Below are positions 5,427 through 8,032 of a DNA stretch of 8,032 nucleotides, piece by piece. The DNA lies in the NCBI GenBank assembly GCA_009649835.1, contig PYCK01000034.1, forward strand, positions 1 through 8,032, given 5' to 3'. The translations under genes were made by a program, and so were the position numbers. The notes below the pieces were generated by a model, which searched no databases, was not told the origin of the DNA, and saw only the letters and a program-made list of their open reading frames with translations. The stretch comes from Candidatus Methanocomedens sp. Lineage in GTDB: Archaea; Halobacteriota; Methanosarcinia; Methanosarcinales; Methanocomedenaceae. Positions within the stretch are counted from its first letter, which is position 1. The number at the start of each line of letters is the position of its first letter.

Positions 5427-5841
5427 ATGAATCATAGTACTGGGCATCTCCAAAAGCCCGAGATGTGCATCCATTGATTATGTAGTACGTGATGCACTCG
5501 ATCATGCCGCTCAAAAAGCGCATCAGACCAAAACAATGCTTGACCGTTGCCGTGCACTGGTGGCAAGTAATCCGGTTGCACTCAGCAATAAAGTAGGAGC
5601 AGTAGCCGTCGGCGAAGATCGCGTAGGCGGGTAGGAGCTTGCGATCAGATCGATTGTGGATTTCTATATGATCACCGAGATGATACCTGTGGGCGGAGGT
5701 TCGTTGGGTGCAAATCTTGGAGGTATATTCTGGTCAAAGGATAAAGGTGCCAAGGGTGTCAGCGAGGACGCTGATGGTATCAGGAGCATGCACCGGACGA
5801 TCGATCGTTTAATTGCAGTTGCAGAGATGGTTAAGAGGTAA
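5427..5841 (+). pseudogene. Iron-sulfur flavoprotein / NAD(P)H-FMN-reductase-like gene, degraded
   Basis: The frame ending at TAA 5839-5841 reads as a flavodoxin-fold reductase of the iron-sulfur flavoprotein type. The N-terminus IVLGISKSPR matches the usual VLGISGSPR. Further on come LDRCRALVASNP, NKVGAVAVGEDRVGG and a C-terminal GGGSLGANLGGIFWSKD. It carries three lesions. The only suitable ATG (5427) is out of frame by one base. About 60-80 residues are missing between DALDHAAQKA and TKTMLDRCRA, the part that should hold the cysteine cluster and the first substrate loop. An in-frame TAG (5632-5634) replaces the Gln expected in VGGQELAIRS. The family would pass electrons between ferredoxin or NAD(P)H and acceptors. 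It begins a few bases after flavodoxin copy 2 and ends four bases before afpA, so the operon frame outlived the gene. Confidence 0.8.
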
Positions 5842-5845
5842 TAAA

Positions 5846-6409
5846 ATGCTAAGGATGGCATGGGGAATCACAGGATGTGGCGATCAGATAGAAGAGACCT
5901 TTGCGATCATGAAGGATCTCTCTGGTCGATATGATCTGGATGTTAAGGTATATCTTTCAAAGAATGGGGAACTTGTGATGAAATGGTACAAGTTGTGGCA
6001 GGATCTGAATAAGATGTTTCCAAAACCAAAGGTTGAGGTTGGAGCCAACTCCCCATTCATTGCAGGGGAGATGCAGATGGGTAAGTTCGATCTGTTCCTT
6101 CTATGCCCGATGAGTGCAAATACCACAGCAAAGATCGCATATGGAATTGCAGACTCTCTGCTGACAAATGCTGTATCTCAGGCAGCAAAAGCAAGATTAC
6201 CTATATATTTATATCCTGCTGATCAATATGAGGGAAGTATCTTGACAATACTTCCGGATGGTAAGGAATTGACTTTGTATATGAGGGATGTGGATATTGA
6301 GAATGCAAATCGATTAAAGCAGATGCAGGGTGTTACTGTGCTTGAGCAGATTAATGAGATTGAGAATGTTGTAAAGAGGCATGATCTAGAGACAAAAGGA
6401 GATAATTGA
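5846..6409 (+). CDS. afpA: Archaeoflavoprotein AfpA
   Basis: This 187-residue FMN protein belongs to the flavoprotein (PF02441-like) fold. The described Archaeoglobus member takes electrons from ferredoxin, not from NADH or F420H2, and can pass them to reductases; that is family knowledge. The sequence shows the family N-terminus MAWGITGCGDQIEETF, the flavin-binding segment CPMSANTTAKIAYGIADSL (87-105) and a following LPIYLYPADQ. ATG 5846 is chosen because AAGAGGT (5833-5839) lies a few bases upstream. An in-frame TTG further up would extend into the preceding gene's coding region without its own ribosome binding site. It directly follows the degraded iron-sulfur-flavoprotein-like gene, which was probably its electron acceptor. 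With that gene dead, the nearby flavodoxins are possible partners. A T-run (6412-6416) just after the stop may end the transcript. Confidence 0.9.
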   Translation: MLRMAWGITGCGDQIEETFAIMKDLSGRYDLDVKVYLSKNGELVMKWYKLWQDLNKMFPKPKVEVGANSPFIAGEMQMGKFDLFLLCPMSANTTAKIAYGIADSLLTNAVSQAAKARLPIYLYPADQYEGSILTILPDGKELTLYMRDVDIENANRLKQMQGVTVLEQINEIENVVKRHDLETKGDN

Positions 6410-6436
6410 TATTTTTGGTATGCATCGGATAGTCAA

Positions 6437-6592
6437 TCAAAACATACCTAAAAATTCCTTCAACTGGGATGACATGTTTGGGATCTTCCTATCAATTACT
6501 TCTATGAATGCATACATATCTTCCTCAGGCAGACCTTTGATATTCTCCTTTGCCTCAATAGCCTGATCCACCAGATGATTCCAGCTCTTCAT
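6437..6592 (-). CDS. Small unidentified protein, 51 aa, possibly a frameshifted longer gene
   Basis: On the minus strand an ATG (6592-6590), preceded by GAGGT six bases upstream, opens a 51-codon frame: MKSWNHLVDQAIEAKENIKG, then LPEEDMYAFIEVIDRK and a final QLKEFLGMF. The composition is that of a soluble helical protein, and codon use is coding-like. Just upstream, in another frame, DDFKHRIERLTDEELES also looks like real protein. Joining it to NHLVDQA by a single-base shift would give a smooth longer helical protein. It is therefore either a genuine small gene or the 3' half of a frameshifted one. I do not recognise a family. It lies in the 350-bp gap between afpA and the membrane-protein gene; I see nothing else in the rest of that gap (6600-6759). 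Confidence 0.5.
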   Translation of the reverse strand: MKSWNHLVDQAIEAKENIKGLPEEDMYAFIEVIDRKIPNMSSQLKEFLGMF

Positions 6593-6759
6593 CAGTCAAC
6601 CTCTCTATCCTATGCTTGAAATCATCACTGGATGAGGCTATTCTATGCGATACAGGCCGCAGGATAAAAAGATACTGATGAGTGAACCAAATTACGGCAA
6701 GTGTAGAGACCTATCGGTCATTTGGGAGTTTAGTAAAATAAGCAACATGAGTGAATAGC

Positions 6760-7200
6760 ATGAGCAAGAATGAAAAGATAAAGATCTATCTGAAAGTTGT
6801 ACTGGGACTATTGGTGATTCTCGGGATTGCAGCTTTTGTATTGAATGTGCCGGGTTTGCAGCCCTTGCCTTTGCTCATTGCAGGAATTGTAGTGGTTCTC
6901 GCAGTGGTGATGATTGGGCATGCACTCAAGGAATTCAAGTATGTAAAGGAAGGATTCCCGGTTGAGGATGAACACTCAAGAAAGGTAAAAATGATTGCCA
7001 AAGCCAGGGCATTTAGTCTCTCTATCTGGTGGATGCTCATATTACTCTGTGGGGTTTACGTATTTGAACTGATTGATCTTGATGTTGAATATGCATTAAT
7101 AGCGGGAATTTTGGGAATGTCTGTCATTTTCGTCATATCCTGGGTTTGGGCTGCCCGATCTCTGCCGGATTCGGGTTGCATTTTACGATATATGCACTGA
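6760..7200 (+). CDS. Four-TM membrane protein, DUF2178-like, with abnormal C-terminus
   Basis: This 146-residue integral membrane protein has four hydrophobic segments, at about residues 11-29, 35-54, 83-103 and 111-130. A cytoplasmic-looking loop between TM2 and TM3 contains VEDEHSRKVKMIAKARAFS, the type of charged motif (DE-S-K-I--KA) found in the archaeal DUF2178 family of unknown function. ATG 6760 is chosen over GTG 6751 in the same frame; the ribosome binding site is weak (GAGTGA). After TM4 the usual short polar tail is replaced by SLPDSGCILRYMH, which looks out of frame. A different frame (7140-7272) is protein-like and stays open to a stop just before the next gene. The 3' end is probably frameshifted or fused to foreign sequence, so function may be impaired. 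Confidence 0.65.
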   Translation: MSKNEKIKIYLKVVLGLLVILGIAAFVLNVPGLQPLPLLIAGIVVVLAVVMIGHALKEFKYVKEGFPVEDEHSRKVKMIAKARAFSLSIWWMLILLCGVYVFELIDLDVEYALIAGILGMSVIFVISWVWAARSLPDSGCILRYMH

Positions 7201-7272
7201 GTAATGCAGCACTTGCCGAAACTGGGATCATGGACATTGCAAATATTAATGCTACTAATAAAAAAGTATAAA
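7140..7272 (+). pseudogene. Out-of-frame protein-like tail behind the DUF2178-like gene
   Basis: In the frame ending at TAA 7270-7272 the sequence reads GLGCPISAGFGLHFTIYALS, then NAALAETGIMDIANINATNK. It overlaps the 3' end of the membrane-protein gene in a different frame and has no start signal of its own. It looks like the C-terminal end of another protein, or the true tail of the membrane protein after an indel. The family is not recognised. Confidence 0.35.
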
Positions 7273-7287
7273 TAATAGGTGAATAAA

Positions 7288-7719
7288 ATGCAAAAAATTG
7301 CAATAGTATATCTAAGTACAACAGGCAATACCAGGGCAATGGCTGATGCCATAGCAGATGGTGCCAGATCAAGGAATGTGGATGTAGAGATAAAGAGTTT
7401 ATATGACTGGAAACCTGAAGAAGCTGCGGCTGCTGATGCCATTGCTATTGGCTCTCCTACTTTCTATTATACCATGCTTCCCCCTATAGAAAAATTTGTG
7501 GATAAGCTTGTAAAGGCTGGAGCAAAAGGAAAAGACGGAGCTGCCTTTGGCTCGTATGGATGGAGCGGTGAAGCCCCCATAATGATCGCTGAGAAGATGC
7601 GAATTGGTGGCATAAATGTACTGGACCCTGTATTGAGAGTTCAGTATAAGCCAAATGAAAAGGATCTCAAGGAATGCAACTGGCTGGGCAAAGATCTGGC
7701 AGAAAAGATCAAAAAGTGA
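7288..7719 (+). CDS. Flavodoxin, FprA-domain type (copy 3, near-duplicate of copy 2)
   Basis: This 143-residue FMN-binding carrier has phosphate loop STTGNT (10-15), second loop AIAIGSPTFYYT and AFGSYGWSGEA (86-96). Only 9 residues and 27 bases differ from the flavodoxin gene at 4990. One unbroken run of 68 identical bases (7546-7613 here, 5248-5315 there) covers the AFGSYGWSGEA region. Most base changes are synonymous or conservative, so both copies have been under selection since duplication. ATG 7288 follows the ribosome binding site AGGTGA (7277-7282). The similarity does not extend clearly into either flank, so only the gene itself was copied or has been kept alike. It stands alone, outside the SOR cluster and possibly under separate control. 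It may be a differently regulated donor for the same partners. Confidence 0.9.
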   Translation: MQKIAIVYLSTTGNTRAMADAIADGARSRNVDVEIKSLYDWKPEEAAAADAIAIGSPTFYYTMLPPIEKFVDKLVKAGAKGKDGAAFGSYGWSGEAPIMIAEKMRIGGINVLDPVLRVQYKPNEKDLKECNWLGKDLAEKIKK

Positions 7720-7764
7720 AAAATGAGACTATTTACTATTTCCCGGAACGGTTTATATCCATAG

Positions 7765-7817
7765 AGAGTACAGAGAAAACAATAACGCTCTGTGTAACTC
7801 TGTGTGCCTCTGTGGTT
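7765..7817. repeat. CTCTGTG iteron repeat with partial hairpin
   Basis: Three consecutive 10-bp units, CTCTGTGTAA (7788-7797), CTCTGTGTGC (7798-7807) and CTCTGTGGTT (7808-7817), lie between the convergent flavodoxin and SufB/SufD-family genes. AGAGTACAGAG (7765-7775) upstream can pair with the first units across a 12-nt loop. It looks like one arm of a degraded palindromic iteron element; from memory this CTCTGTG type is widespread in prokaryotic intergenic DNA. It could help end transcription from both sides. Confidence 0.6.
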
Positions 7818-7840
7818 GATTTGATCGTTCGTAGTGTATT

Positions 7841-8032
7841 TTACTCAAGCGCCTCAGCGCTCATCCTGATCATCTGGCGTACCTGTGCACCGAGAGCTAT
7901 TGGCAATCCTTCAATATCCACATTTAAGAATCCGCGTACGATCGCACCCGCAGCTTCCTCTTCTGACAGACCCCGTGCTGTAAGGTATGCAATCTCTTCC
8001 TCTGATATGCGCCCGACCGCTGCTTCGTGCGA
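7841..8032 (-). CDS. SufB/SufD-family Fe-S assembly protein, C-terminal end
   Basis: On the minus strand the frame is open from the right edge of the window to TAA (7843-7841), giving the last 63 residues. SHEAAVGRISEEEIAYLTAR followed by GLSEEEAAGAIVRGF is the conserved C-terminal part of SufB/SufD proteins. There the conserved His follows Ser and the helix pair reads xGLSExEA. These proteins form the scaffold, together with the SufC ATPase, on which iron-sulfur clusters are built. The N-terminal bulk and any sufC neighbour lie outside the window, so I cannot say which of SufB or SufD it matches better. It converges on flavodoxin copy 3. An Fe-S assembly gene beside an oxidative-stress cluster is sensible, since superoxide damages such clusters. 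Confidence 0.85.
   Translation of the reverse strand, partial: SHEAAVGRISEEEIAYLTARGLSEEEAAGAIVRGFLNVDIEGLPIALGAQVRQMIRMSAEALE

Noticed and set aside
5656..5841. Independent 61-residue protein ahead of afpA
   Set aside because: The same frame upstream of TAG 5632 continues the same reductase-like protein, so it is the tail of a pseudogene.
7133..7372. Minus-strand open frames opposite the flavodoxin genes
   Set aside because: They recur opposite both duplicated flavodoxins only because the DNA is duplicated, and their translations are low-complexity mirror products.
7751..7760. TATA box GTTTATATCC downstream of flavodoxin copy 3
   Set aside because: It lies between convergent genes, with no plus-strand gene behind it within the window.

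Overview
The window looks like a piece of a euryarchaeal, methanogen- or ANME-like (Methanosarcinales-type) chromosome. The supporting genes are an archaeal NOG1-type GTPase, an archaeal ATPase_2/DUF234 ATPase, a one-iron superoxide reductase, FprA-like small flavodoxins, an archaeoflavoprotein (AfpA) and a SufB/SufD-family protein. Short GGTGA/GAGGT ribosome binding sites and TTTATATT-type promoter boxes fit an archaeon. The lineage is inferred from gene content only, because no rRNA or tRNA is present.

Left part (1-2670): the 3' part of a NOG1-like GTPase gene runs in from the left edge. Its last codons lie in a perfect 25-bp palindrome that ends one base before the ATG of an ATPase pseudogene. 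That ATPase carries an in-frame TAG and is split by a 135-bp MITE-like element with 14-bp terminal inverted repeats, an 8-bp target duplication and an internal hairpin of ACAGGAT iterations. Removing the element plus one copy of the duplication rejoins the two halves in frame. A short unidentified gene remnant follows.

Middle part (2681-6409): a GNAT acetyltransferase with a C-terminal thioredoxin/YoaP-like domain is followed by an intergenic stretch. This stretch holds a decayed fragment of another ATPase P-loop region and then a promoter. Next comes an oxidative-stress cluster on the + strand: superoxide reductase, rubrerythrin, flavodoxin, flavodoxin, then a broken iron-sulfur-flavoprotein/NAD(P)H-FMN-reductase-like gene and afpA. 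The probable logic is as follows. SOR reduces superoxide to peroxide and rubrerythrin reduces peroxide to water. The flavodoxins and AfpA would bring electrons, ultimately from ferredoxin. No separate rubredoxin gene is present in the window, so the flavodoxins are candidates for the direct donors.

Right part (6410-8032): a small minus-strand ORF with signs of a frameshift, a four-TM DUF2178-like membrane protein with an abnormal 3' end, and a third flavodoxin gene. The third flavodoxin is about 94% identical to the second one, in both DNA and protein. A degenerate CTCTGTG iteron hairpin follows, then the 3' end of a convergent SufB/SufD-family gene leaving the window on the minus strand.

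The general picture is a redox-defence locus in a region with several pseudogenes, small repeats and a recent gene duplication.
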